From assembly GCF_000208865.1 (NCBI RefSeq), contig NC_018388.1, positions 744,001 through 808,000 on the forward strand: a stretch of 64,000 bases of DNA. Reading direction: 5' to 3'. Made by a program: the position numbers and the translations under genes. The notes beneath the pieces are model-generated. The model was not told the DNA's origin. It worked only from the letters and a program-made list of their open reading frames with translations, and did no database searches. The stretch's first letter is position 1. Every line of letters starts with the position of its first letter. This document shows, one piece after another, positions 35,420-46,764 of the stretch. The DNA is from Neospora caninum Liverpool (Eukaryota > Apicomplexa > Conoidasida > Eucoccidiorida > Sarcocystidae).

Positions 35420-38324
35420 ATGGAGACGGTTGAAGCTGAACAGGCCTCGCGTGCCGTGCGCGACGCCTGGCTGAAGGCGAGGGGTCTGAGCCTCGTCCAG
35501 CATGGCCTCGATGAAGAAGAACGCGAATTCTGGTGAGTCACGGGACGCGACGAACACACCAGAAGGGAAGCGAGGCCCGGAAACGCAAGGAGTCGCCTGC
35601 GGATATCGCAGCCATTTCTGTACCACCCCTTCAAATTCGTGTGTTTGATTTCGGGTGTTTGATCGACTTTAAGCCGCGAATACACAGTCCTCCAGGATAT
35701 ATTTACCTTTCGCAGGTTCGGCCTTAGACTCAAGTGACGGAGAGAACGCCGTTTCAACGGAAACGGTCCCTCCCGCGATCTCGGAGCGCCCGCGTCGTAA
35801 TCTTGGCGTTCGCGCGCGGTTTTTGCCGTGCTTCCTTCTTCACCTTCTGCCCCTTCGTGCATTTTTTCTTTCCATTTCCGTTCACCATGCCAGCTCTAAA
35901 CCTCTTGTCTGTGCTTCTCCGCCTAGGGTGTATGTGTAACCTGCACTTGTCCTTCGACTGCTTGCGCGTAGGTGGGGCCTTCGACACTTCCTCCACCTTC
36001 AGCTCCAGCGCGTGCTCGACGAGGCCTCTCACGAGGCTGCTGCGCCGTCCTCTCCCTCGTCTACCTCGTCGCGATTTCCTTCCTCTTCTCCGATCGTGGT
36101 CTCTGCTTCGTCTCGTGCGCAGCGTGGAGGGAAACGAAGAAGATCGACAGACAGCCCGAAGCGGGAGACTGACTGTTCCGAAGCCAGCAAGAGGGCAAAA
36201 CCCGAGTTCGCTCCTGTCTCCCGGGCAACGAGACAACCAGACGAAAGTGTCGCCGGCTGGGACTCGGGAGACGCAGGCGACAGCCGAGCCCGCGCCAACC
36301 CCCTCGACAGCGAGGAAGAAGGACGGAAGAACGAGAGCGACGGCGGCAGAGGAGCGCGGGATGAGGCAGCGGTCGAGGCACCCGAAAAGGGAAACGAAGC
36401 ACGACTGGTTCAAAGAAATGGAGACCAGGATGGCGCCGAACAGGCCGCAGAACGTAGAGACAGAGATGGAGACGAACCGAGAGGAAAAGAATGGGAAACA
36501 GGTAGCGAAAGGGACCACGGGCAAGACGCAGGTCAAGAGGAGGCGTCGTGGACGAATGAGGCAGGTCCAAAGCGTTTTTTCGAAGCGGCGGCCTCGCCCG
36601 CAAGCTCAGCGTACCTTGTCGAAGGCTCCGACGTGACCGGCGAGAGGCGCATCTCCTGCTTCACACAGAGAGCGGGCTCTGCACTGGAGGTGAGTGAAAA
36701 CCTACTCGCTTTTCCTCGGAGAAGACATCGCGACGGGGCGAGAGAAAACCGAGACTCGTCAAGCACAGATAGAGGCCTGGATTGGGGGGAGAGCAGTCTA
36801 CGGCAAAGAAGAAACGGAGCGGGGCAGGAACCGGAAAAACAAAGGCCAAAAAAGGAGACAGACGAAAGCAACGGAGTACGAGGCGTCAACTGGTCAAAAC
36901 GGCGACGCATCGCGCACCTGAATCTCTCCTTCCGTGAACCCAGAGCGGCAGAGAACTGTAGGTAGCAGATCGGCAATGGCATCGTGGATGGTCCCTAGGG
37001 TGTTTTGAACCGCATTTTGACATGAAGAAGCAAAAGGCGCAAGGAGTGCAAGAGGGGGGGAGGAACGGTGGCTCTGAAAGTCGAGATGGAGAAGAAAGCC
37101 GTGAACGAAACGGAGAGCGAGACAGCGGTGTTGAAAAGGCTTTCTTTGCAGGTCGCGTGCGCATCTGGGTCCAGTAATTTTTCTCTTTGTGTGCTTCCCC
37201 AGTTGAACTTCTGCCTTTCCTTTTCTGCCGGCTCGCCTCCGGTGTATGGCCACCCTGCGACTGGCGTTCTCTTGCTCCTGCGAAGCGCTCTCCGGACGCG
37301 GTGCTCCTCAGATGGCTCGCTTTCTTCGCGACAGCAAAGAAACTGCGGGATAGTCGGCAACGCTCGCGAGAACTGCCAGGTGGCAGCCGATTCACGAGAG
37401 CCCCGCAGCCTTCTCGACACCTTGAAACGCATGTTCAGCCCCGTCGCCCACGAGGATCCGGCCAGGCGACGGACACGCGAAGGCCAGGACCCGCGGAACG
37501 GCGAGAGAGACCGAAACGATGAGACGGACGAGAGCGTTTCACTGAGTATGCTCGTTCTTGACCATCACGTTCGACTGCTCTCTGCTCAGTGGATCGCAGA
37601 CTGGATTGTTCTGGTGAGGCGCAGCCCGAGTGTGGAAACGAAGTCGTGCAGCAGAAGACGAGAAAGGCGACAAACGAAGCGTTGGGCAAACAGACTCCAG
37701 GCCGGTTTCGAGAGAAGTGCTCTCCGAGCATGGAGACCCAGAAACCGGGTTTCAAACGGTGACACCGTGACGCGCAAGGCGGCCTCGCGAGACATAGCAG
37801 CCGCCGTAGCCTCCCGTTGAGAGCGCACTCCGCAGCGAAGGTTTTGGCTCTGCGCAGCGCCTCCAGGCCTCGCAGCTACATCGGTGTAGTCGTTCGATTT
37901 AGGACAGGAGCTGCTTTATCCGACTTTGCGATCTTCGCAAAACTGCCTTGTCTCTCTCTGGCATTCACGTCTGACTGTCCACAACTGCTTCTCTTTTGTC
38001 TCTGTTTTCCCTTTCTTTTTGTAGTACTGGCTCTCGCTGTTTCAAGCTGTCTTCTCCTACCTCGCCGTTCGCGGGGTGTATGCACAGCGCCTCGCCAGGC
38101 GAGCGCTCGCACGGCCTCTCTGCGCCTTCTTCTCTGCGACGGCGGATTCGCCGCCGTCGGTTCCGGCGTCGAAAGGCGAGGGCGATTCGGTGAAAAGAGA
38201 TGGACCGGACGGAGACCTCGAAAGGGAAAAAGACCGAATGCGGCAGACAACGCCTCGCGAAAAAGAAGAAAAAACATCTCAGAGCAGACCTCCGACGAGG
38301 TCGTCGACAGTTGACCCCAGCTGA
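35420..38324 (+). CDS. Protein of unknown function, four exons
   Basis: I do not recognise this family. Exons with matching phases are 35420-35532, 35972-36689, 37203-37613 (or from 37152) and 38025-38324, giving 513 or 530 residues. The start (METVEAEQASRAVRDAWLKA) is helical and acidic. The second exon opens with WGLRHFLHLQLQRVLDEA and then becomes a long hydrophilic, Ser/Arg/Glu-rich stretch that is probably disordered. The junction of exons 3 and 4 gives a hydrophobic, aromatic-rich helix (QWIADWIVLYWLSLFQAVFS), which could be one membrane span or a buried helix. An Arg/Ala-rich helix and a charged tail follow. There is no signal peptide. Two acceptors 51 bases apart, both in phase and both with good pyrimidine tracts, precede exon 3. 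A 22-bp tandem repeat starts about 50 bases after the stop. Confidence 0.6.
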
Positions 38325-40004
38325 ATGCTTGGAGAATATGCCTGAAGCTGGCGCGTCCGTCGCTGCGCCGTCTCGCTCTTGTCTCTTTCTTTTCCTCTGC
38401 TTGTCTCTTTCTTCTCCTCTGCTTGTCTCTTTCTTCTCCTCTGCTTGTCTCTTGCTTCTCCTCTGCTTGTCTCTTGCTTCTCCTCTGCGTGTCTCTTGCT
38501 TCTCCTCTGCTTGTCTCTTTCTTCTCCTCTGCTTGTCTCTTGCTTCTCCTCTGCTTGTCTCTTGCTTCTCCTCTGCTTGTCTCTTTCTTCTCCTCTGCTT
38601 GTCTCTTGCTTCTCCTCTGCTTGTCTCTTTCTTCTCCTCTGCTTGTCTCTTGCTTCTCCTCTGCTTGTCTCTTGCTTCTCCTCTGCTTGTCTCTTTCTTC
38701 TCCTCTGCTTGTCTCTTGCTTCTCCTCTGCTTGTCTCTTGCTTGTTTTCTGATTTATCTGCTCTACCTTTCTCCGGTGCATTCTGCTGCCCTTCCGCTAC
38801 CTGGTGTCTGCCTCGGCGGTCGCCTTCTTCAGCAAATGTTTCTTTTTTCTGTTTGAAGCAAGCGACGTCCAAAACGGCCCGACACATTCATTTCGCCACA
38901 TCCACGTACTTTTTATTAGGCCTAGTAGGCTTCGAACCTTTCATGGAAAACTTCGGAGACTCGCATCCTTTGCAAACCAACAGGCTTGGATCCGGTACGC
39001 AACATTCAAGATCTAAACCAGTAGTCCGACTCGTCGTATATACTCCCCAGGAAAAGATCTCGACTCCGCGGCACTCCGTGGATGTGAAAACAGCAACGTG
39101 TGAGACGCGCATCGTTTTTCTCAAGAGACCCACGAAGCGAGAAATTCGGGAGCAGTTGCGTGTTGTCTCTTCCTCTCGGAGCCTCTGGTTTCTGGTGCCA
39201 CTCGTCGTTTTCTGGTTTCTTGCGACACTGAGGAAGCTCTTTGCGTCCGCCGCTAAATAAGCAAGTGTCTCCCGTTCCTGCCTCTTTCCCCCTGTTTTTC
39301 GGGAAAGCAACCAAACACGATTTTGTTTAGACTGTCCGACACGCGAGTGGAAAATCGAGAGACGCACATCAAGACCCTGAAGAAAACGAGCGTCCACCGC
39401 ACTCACCGAGGCGCATGCAGGAACCGGCCGAAGAACGGCAGAGAGAAAGTCCGCTCGTTTATGAAGCGTGCCTCGAGGGGGACCGAAGACAGACGGACCG
39501 GGCCTCTAGCAGAGCGGCGGCGCACACGTGTGCGGCAAGAAGGTCTTGATCCAGGAGAGAAAGAGAGAGTGTGAAGGAAAAACCAGAGGGCAAGCATCCG
39601 CAGACCCTGGGAAAACCCATGAGACGGGCAACGCGACGAAAAAACCAGGAAAAAGCAGCGAGTCGAGAGGCTGCCTCACCCCTGCACGAACGCGAACACG
39701 TGAGGCACGCAAACCGGGCTTTGCCGATGTTTTCTTCCTGCACTGTCACCACGCGTGTGTGGTATCCCAGGCGTCACTCTTAAGCGGCGAAACGCAGCTT
39801 CGAACATGCGCGAACTTTTTGGAAGGCCTCCAGAGAGGCAGCTTTTACAAGCCTTCTTTGGCGCCACGACTTGGACCGAAACCCCAACATCAAAAGGCGA
39901 ACGATGGACGAAGCGGAACTTTGGTTTGCTCCGACCGCATACGACACTTGTCGCCTAGGCCTTCCGGGTACGCTCTGCGCCACGCAGTGCATCTGTCTTC
40001 TCCC
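38325..40004. other. Intergenic region between convergent genes, containing a minisatellite
   Basis: It holds the presumed 3' UTRs of the upstream + strand gene and of the MPDU1-type gene. Apart from the 22-bp tandem repeat at its left edge I see no gene. The long frames across the repeat are by-products of its period. Confidence 0.55.
38378..38745. repeat. 22-bp minisatellite, about 17 copies
   Basis: A pyrimidine-rich unit of 22 bp, with core CTTCTCCTCTGC followed by TTGTCTCTT, is repeated about 17 times in near-perfect tandem. The base after TTGTCTCTT alternates between T and G among copies. From the seventh copy the order is T G G T G T G G T G G, which suggests a higher-order unit. The first and last copies are degenerate. 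Because 22 is not a multiple of three, the array reads through all frames, with a 22-residue period on both strands. It lies just after the stop codon of the preceding gene. Confidence 0.95.
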
Positions 40005-43000
40005 TCACGCTGCCTTCCGCTTGCTTCCGGGGGAAGCGGCGCCTTGCAGGCTGCCCCGGCCGAGGACTTTCGCTGTGTTTTCGCGGTACAGAAACATCTG
40101 CAGAGACAAGCGAGACAGGCCGACAGGCGAACCGACACTGCCAGCAGTCGCGACGGCACACAGGGACAGACCTTGCGAGGCCGACGGGGCGAATCGCTCA
40201 GGTCTCGCGCTGCGCAACACATCGGCGCCTGCTTGGGAAGGAAGCAATTTGAGAAAGGGAAACTGGCGACAAGTTAGCCGTGACAGGCACGCACCCTGGG
40301 CGCAGAGCCTCCGCCGCTGACGGCAAGCTGTCCCCCGCTCTGTAGAAGGCCGGAAAGGCGTGAGAGAAAGTGGAAAAAAAGAGACGTTTTCATGGCGGAA
40401 GCGGGGCGCCACAGAGAGAGCTGCACTCGATAGCGGGGGCGGCTTTGTTCCCCCGAAGGAGAGCAGGCCGACAACGAGACACGCGCAGCGCACTGCTCCT
40501 CTCCCCTCGCCACACGGGTACCCCTTTGGCATTTTCAAGTATTTGCTTCTCACGCTTTCTTTTTAAAAGCCGCTGAGATCCACGCGCTCTCAGACTCACC
40601 TGGAAAAGCGGAATCGCGTTCAGAATCGTGGCGAGAGAGCAAGACAACTGCGCACAGAGAGGAAGAAAACGGGAAGACGAACAGGAAAAGACAAACATGC
40701 AATGAAGCGACCAGACTGAAAGAACCACAGACTCCACACCAAAGACTCTCGCCAACCTGAACCCAGCTCTGCGTACAACTACCGATACATATATATATAT
40801 ATATATATATGCATATTCGTTTATGTATATTTGTGTGTGCATATGTGTAAATAATTGGATATCGTGTGTGTTCCAGATGTGGCCTTTGGTGACGCGTGCG
40901 GCGAGCAGGCGTGTTGGCAGTGTGGCGAGCGCCGCGGCAGAAGCCTCTCAGGACGAGCACCAAATGCGAAGAGTTGCGGGTGGTTTTGCTTTCTGGTCCG
41001 CACGAAGATCTCACCACCACAAACTGGTCAGACAGGGAGACCAGCGACGTGAAGAGACGCGCGAGGTTCCCGCAGAGCATCAGAACGCCCGTGACTGCGG
41101 AGAGCTGGCCGGTGTGCTTCTGCGTCCAGTTCTGTTTGATTTGCGGCAGGCGCGAGCAGAAGACTGAGCGGGCAGGAAGAGCACACGCAGACTAGAAAAC
41201 ATGCAAAGAACTAAGAGGCAGCGACAGACATGGGCCCTTTTCTTTTGCCAAACAATCTGAGAGACGACTGCTGGAAAAGGTGAACCTGGAAAGAAAGGGC
41301 AGGGAACGAAAGAGGTGAACTGTGGAAGACAGAAACACGTGTGTCAAGGGACAGGCGGGGTCTTCGGGGGCTAACCTAGGATTCGCACAAAAATAGTTGC
41401 GTCTCTACCCTGAGTTTCATAGTTTGTCCACCTCATGTGCACATCGCACAATGACCATCTGTTGAGAAGGCATGAGACACGTGAACGTCAGAAAAACGGT
41501 AAACGCGGGAAGAGGCAGGAAGTGCGCAAACTGCGGAGGCATGAGATCGGAGAACCGCGGTGGGGTGTAAGGAAACAAGAACCGTGGAACAACGGCAGAG
41601 GGACAGCGGAAATGGACATCCAGTGGGACACGGGAAACGAAGAGAACCTTCGACAACGAAGAGACAGGGTGACGGTGGAAACGCCTGGTGAGCGAAGGCG
41701 TGAGACCTCCAGAAAGACGAAAACGCGCTAAGGAAAGCAGGCGACAAGACAGGAGCACAAAAACGACGAGAACCAAGAGCGACGGAAGCGCAGCCTGTCA
41801 ATGAGAGGCCACGATGGAAAGGCGACAGCCAGAGAAAGCCTGGTCGCCGTTCCTGACAGTTCTGTGTCTCCCTCTATCGCCTCCCCTTGCGACAGGTCAG
41901 ACATGCTCTGCAGTAAGGGAAGGCGAAGGAGACAACGAAGACTCGCATATCGACGCAACACGGCCGGTTGGAATTTGTCTCTCTGTCTGGGCTCACGGAG
42001 CGGAAAGGGGGCAAGGCCGAGCACGGTTGCCAGGCGACGAGAGAACAGACTGTCCCTTCCAAGCAGCAAATAGCCATAGGCGACAGAGGCGCCAAGCACG
42101 AGGATGGCCAGACCACACAGAACTCGTTGGAGGAGCGTGAACGTGGCGAAGGGGGAGTCTGTCGAGGCAGCGTTCGCTTTGCCGCTCTTCTGCCCTGTTG
42201 CGGAGGCCTGTCTGTCGCGGGCACGTCGGTATCGCCAAAAAAGGAGAAGGCTGAAGAGGTTTTGAAGCGCTGGAGACGTGGGAGAAGAAAGTGCAAAGAG
42301 CAGCAAGATGGAAGGTGGAGCAGCCGCAACGCGAGAGAAGGTAAACGACGCACGAGAGAAGCTTTAAGAACCCGCAGAGGAAGAAAGAGAGAGTGGATAC
42401 CAGGTACGTGCAGAGGCAGGAAGTAGCGCATAAGCAGAGGAAAGACTCGGGAGAAACAACGCGGAGCGAAGACGACTGCGGCGGCGGGGCCGAATATTCC
42501 TATTAAGAAAATAGGGAAAAGACAGCAAGCGAACGTCGAAATTGCTGGTCGAGAAGAACCTAAACAGAACAGAGAACCGCGGACTTACAGACGAAGAGCA
42601 TTTCTCCCCATGTCGCAAATGGATGCCCCTCGAGGACATTGTATGACACAAAGATGGAAGAGCTGATGGCCTGCAGGAGACAAGGTAAGCAACACGCAAG
42701 GACGGAGGCGGGTGGTGGTGTAGACAGGTCGGCAAGCGTAAAGCCTCTTTTCATTTGGACCTGGGTGGTTTCACACCATGAAAACGCAAAGGAGAAGCGA
42801 GAACTAACGGGGGAAAAAAGCACGGGAGTGGCGGCGTGTATGCGGTCAGGCAAGGACTAAACGCAGGCATGCACATCTCGCGTACTTCAACAAAAACCGA
42901 CATCTCGGCCAGACCCTCCACGCTCTGGGCTCTCAAGATCTTGATGAGTTGCGGAAGCTTGACGAGACTGCCGCCCACGAGAACGCCAATGCTTAGGCAC

Positions 43001-43363
43001 GCAGAGAGAACCTGCAAGGAGAGAGACAAGGGAACGAAAAGGATACTGAAAAGACATCGCAGCAGACGGGAATGGGCAGAGAAAACCGGGGCCAGGGAAA
43101 GGCTGACTTGCGCAGTCAGAACTGGGAGCAGGATTTCGACTTCTGGAAGAGGCAACTAAAAGGCAAGGGTGAAGAATGAGAACCGGCGCGTCAATATCGG
43201 CAGGTATTCGGCTGTTCGGTTTCCACAGGGTCTTGACGCGTACCTGTTTCCCGCACTGAGCGTCCTGGAGGGGGGCAAACAGGGTGTCTGTACACCTGGG
43301 ATCAACAAGCAAGAAGCCTCCCCTTGTTGGGGGCGAGGACACGGGCACTGACGGATTTGCCAT
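40005..43363 (-). CDS. MPDU1: MPDU1-type protein (mannose-P-dolichol utilization defect 1, PQ-loop family)
   Basis: Seven exons with consistent phases: 43363-43244, 43011-42886, 42670-42589, 42269-41997, 41163-41015, 40647-40600 and 40097-40005, giving 296 residues (the human protein has 247). The first PQ-loop is at about residues 51-75 (VGGSLVKLPQLIKILRAQS, then VEGL). NVLEGHPFATWGEMLFV matches the FPFSSWGEALFL region. The second PQ-loop is at about residues 202-222 (RLPQIKQNWTQKHTGQLS), followed by GNLARLFTSLVSLSDQF, matching GSLARIFTS. Several hydrophobic helices fit a seven-helix ER membrane protein. MPDU1 is required for use of dolichol-P-mannose and dolichol-P-glucose in N-glycan, GPI and related pathways; its exact action is debated. 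A 16-residue exon (40647-40600) and the last exon are needed for the final helix. The C-terminus is short and basic. Exon 4 carries a hydrophilic insert (about residues 122-142) not typical of the human protein. Confidence 0.92.
40786..40813. repeat. (TA)n microsatellite in an MPDU1 intron
   Basis: About 12 TA units followed by TGCATAT lie in the intron between the exons at 41015 and 40647 of the MPDU1-type gene. Confidence 0.9.
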
Positions 43364-46300
43364 TCTTCGAGGCTGTTTTGGTGGTAGATGTTTCTGGTTC
43401 GGTTTTTCTCGTGGTCCAGGGAAATGAGTCCAGTCGACTACGGCATATCAGTCAGAGACACAGGAAACGCCGTGACACTGCCGTAGAAGAAGTCTCCGAG
43501 AAAGACGAAAAAACGCCCGAACCGTATCACAGTGTGTGTCCTATGTTTTCCCAGTCGCCAGTTGAACGTTCGACCGAACGGGGACAACTGGGTGTCGATC
43601 CTCCCCCCTGCGGCCGAGTGACAACAGATCACCTAACAAGATGAAGATGCTGATAACTCTATAGAGGCAAAGCAACACGTAAAAATGAACTACCCTTTCA
43701 CACTACGTAGTGTGTCGTGGAAGGGCGCCGCCAGAGTTTTGACACGGAGCAGGAAAACCGAAGCGCGAGCTCCAGAGAACTCACGCGCTTTTCCCATCCG
43801 GCCGCTGCACACATGCCCAGCCAACGTAGAACAGAGGTGGTCAACAGGCAACAGCTCGGGATACTGTCGGAAACGACGACTACGCGCGCATCAACAAGTG
43901 GGGCGAAAAATCGAGGTTAATCTGTTAGCAAAGGAATGGAAAGTGCCACGAAGAGATCACCATTCGACAGCGGGTAGACAGCGCACTCGCTCCGCGCCTG
44001 CGGCGTCGAAAACTAGCCGATATGAGTCTGCGGAGTTCCACGAGGAACAGAAGGAAACGGCCGGGCACATGATGCAGAAAGCGGAGGCTTGTACCGTCTC
44101 GTTTCATCGAAAACATGACTGACACACCTACTCCGTACACGAAATGCCAAAATCTGGAGCGAACATGAATTCGGGTTCTCGCCCTCACAGCTGTCTATAT
44201 TGGGCAATGAGTTAACTCGGCGTCCCGATGGATCCGCACCGGTCGCTGTCTCCCTCCAAGTCACCGTTTTTGTGGGCAACTGAAATCCACGCGAACGGAT
44301 TTCTGTCCCACTTCGCCACCCCTCAATCCAAATTTCGAAAAGGCACACTTGTCGTTGGATTCTTTGGTCCTGAAAAGCTCCGCTCAGAAGCCTGTCTTGG
44401 TATCTGAACTTTTCGGTTGGGTCGTAGTATGTTTCAGTTATGGGTATTGATACGGTCCGGAACCCGTCGAAGGCAAGGAAATATACGAAGAGCTCGTTCA
44501 GGTTACAGGGAGAAAGACGTCTTTTCTGTGACAGAGTGGCTTTTGTGAGCTGTCACGAGAGCTTAGCAGTAGGACTCTCGGCGCCACCGCTGCCGGTGCG
44601 CCGCGTTGCTTTTTCTCACCGTTTGATAATAACGTCCCGCTTCGCACCTGGAAACCGTCCAGATTGTCTCAGTCCCGCCGAATCTAAGGGCAACGCTACC
44701 AGCTCTTGTTTTCACGTGCCTAACAGATGCCTCAAGGACTCTGTCTTTTGGGGAACACGCACTAATCCTTCTCGTCCTTCGCATAGTGAGGCTTCGCTAA
44801 ATTCGCGCGACCTCAAGGCAGTGGCAGCTGTGTCGTGCGTCACACGCAGTGAATGGGAGTGGCTTCCCTTGGAGTGTCAAGCTTTCAGTTGACGCGAACC
44901 GCTCCGCTGCGGTAGAGATGTCCGATCTCCATGCACGCGATGTCCAGGGATCTAAGGTACCCCTGTAACGACAACGGAAAGGTGCCTGAAGAGCACACGT
45001 GCTTGCCTCACTTCCTATGCGCTGTTTGTGAGGAGGACAGGAACTCCTGCTGTGAACCGGTATCGCGTCATTTTGTGGTTCTTCAGTGCCGCACAGTTTG
45101 ACAACAGAACATCGACCGGTCTTTCTCCTGGATGGACCAGGCTGCTACTCACTTTCCGGTTAGTGACCGTCTTTCGCAGAGCTGCCGGAGCTGGACTCCC
45201 GGAGCTGCGCTTTCCAGCACTGGAGACCAGGTGGCGCGTCTATTTTGGGAATAGGAAGTCGTAGGTTCAAATCCTCTCATTCCGAACTCAACGTGGCTAA
45301 GATAGCTCCAAGCGACAATACCAAATGGAAATGTGCAACAATATAGCATGTATCGTGGAGTGTAACAGCCACACTCCATTACCCGTTACTACTGTTGTAC
45401 CACCACGAGAGTGAATAGAACCTCAACAGGGGGGCAGCGGTTGTGCTTGCGGGCATTTGGGCAGATCATGCACCATGCACAGGTCGTGCTGCGCAAACTG
45501 CGCGTTTCCAGCCCGTCGCAGACCTTCAAAGGGAAAACGTACATGCGTTCTTCTGCAGGAGCTACCGGGGCTGTGAACACCGCCACGGAAACAGCTAGTA
45601 TCGTTTGAAGAGAATCAGAAGCTCCGGTGATGTCGATGGTATCCCGTTCACGAAGCTGTCTTTGCCTGGAGTTTTGCCAACGTTCGCACTTTTGCAAAAC
45701 AGGGACTGGTCTGTTCCCCTAACTCTACAACAGCACACATCAGCTTCAATGCGCAGCAGCAGAATCTGTAGATCGATGTGGGGTACTCCCTGATCTTCCG
45801 GAACTGAGCAAGTTTGATTGGAAAGTTCTCTACAGCAGTTGGTGGATGCTTGCACTGTCTGCCTCTCTGCAGTGTCGCCGATAAAAGTACGCAAGTCTGT
45901 GCATGACCGCCGATCACCTCTTCCGCCTGCAAGAATGATTCCTGCATCGTCGGAAGCCGGTCTCGCGACGTAAGAACACCCTGCGGAAAACGTTTTGCGG
46001 AAGCCGTTTTCCGCGTTCCCGGGAGGCACATCTTCATGCGTTGACAGAAGTGTGTGATAGGTGAGACCACGGCTATAATAACTCCCGTGTGTCCGAAAAA
46101 TTCGGATCTCTCGTCTTACCTTGTGAGCTGGTCAAGTTGCAATCGCACCGGGAGGCGGCGTCACCCGTTCCCGGAAACTTATTCTTGTCTCAGCATTTCT
46201 CTCTCTATTTGATTGGCCGGCAAAAAGCGCCGCGCCACTCCCAGAATGCACCTGGCAAAAATTTCTCCATTTTTCGACGGTCTATCTCGGGGGATACTGT

Positions 46301-46764
46301 TTTCATCCACTCGGCACGACAGACTGGCATTCGGACGGTCGCTGTCATCGCTGGTTCTGAGACAGCGCGACACACGCGCACTTTTTTTACGGCGTCACCA
46401 CAGTCTCCTGGATGCAGCTGCCGTGCGGACTGCTCCTGTCTCGGCGTGCTGATAGACTGTATATTTCATAGTTTCTCGATTTCAGTGGATTGGCTTAACA
46501 ACTTTGCAGTTTCCAACCTGCACGGTCGCGGTACCGCGTGCATCCAGTTTTTTTAGTACAACAACCCCACAAGGCAAAAAGTGCTTTTGTCGGGATCTGT
46601 GTCTCAAAGTGTGTTTCATTTCAAAATAATCAACGAGGTGCCTCCGGTACGCCGTCCGCGTGATCCGTGTCCCAGGTGTTCATTGCGACGGGCAATCGAG
46701 GGGCTGCGAAAGGCTGTGTTTGCCTGAATTTTTATCTCTCTGCTTCCTTTCCCCCTGAGACAAC
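43364..46764. other. Divergent intergenic region between MPDU1-type and asparagine synthetase genes
   Basis: This 3.4 kb separates two divergent start codons. No frame looks like a gene on either strand. It holds a tRNA-like B-box at about 45250. The final 150 bases before the asparagine synthetase ATG are pyrimidine-rich. Confidence 0.5.
45220..45290 (+). other. tRNA-like sequence with A-box and B-box resemblance (probably not a functional tRNA)
   Basis: GGTTCAAATCC at about 45253-45263 is a perfect internal B-box of RNA polymerase III promoters. It follows, at roughly tRNA spacing, the A-box-like GGTGGCGCGTCT. The T-arm would have mismatches, and I cannot pair the 3' end with an acceptor stem. 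It could be a decayed tRNA, a tRNA-derived element or chance. Confidence 0.2.

Noticed and set aside
38378..38745. CRISPR-like array
   Set aside because: The copies are directly adjacent without spacers, and the genome is eukaryotic.
38200..39260. Frames of 200-300 codons on both strands across the minisatellite
   Set aside because: They consist of the 22-residue translation of the repeat plus short flanks. The array has no stops in any frame, so length is no evidence of coding.
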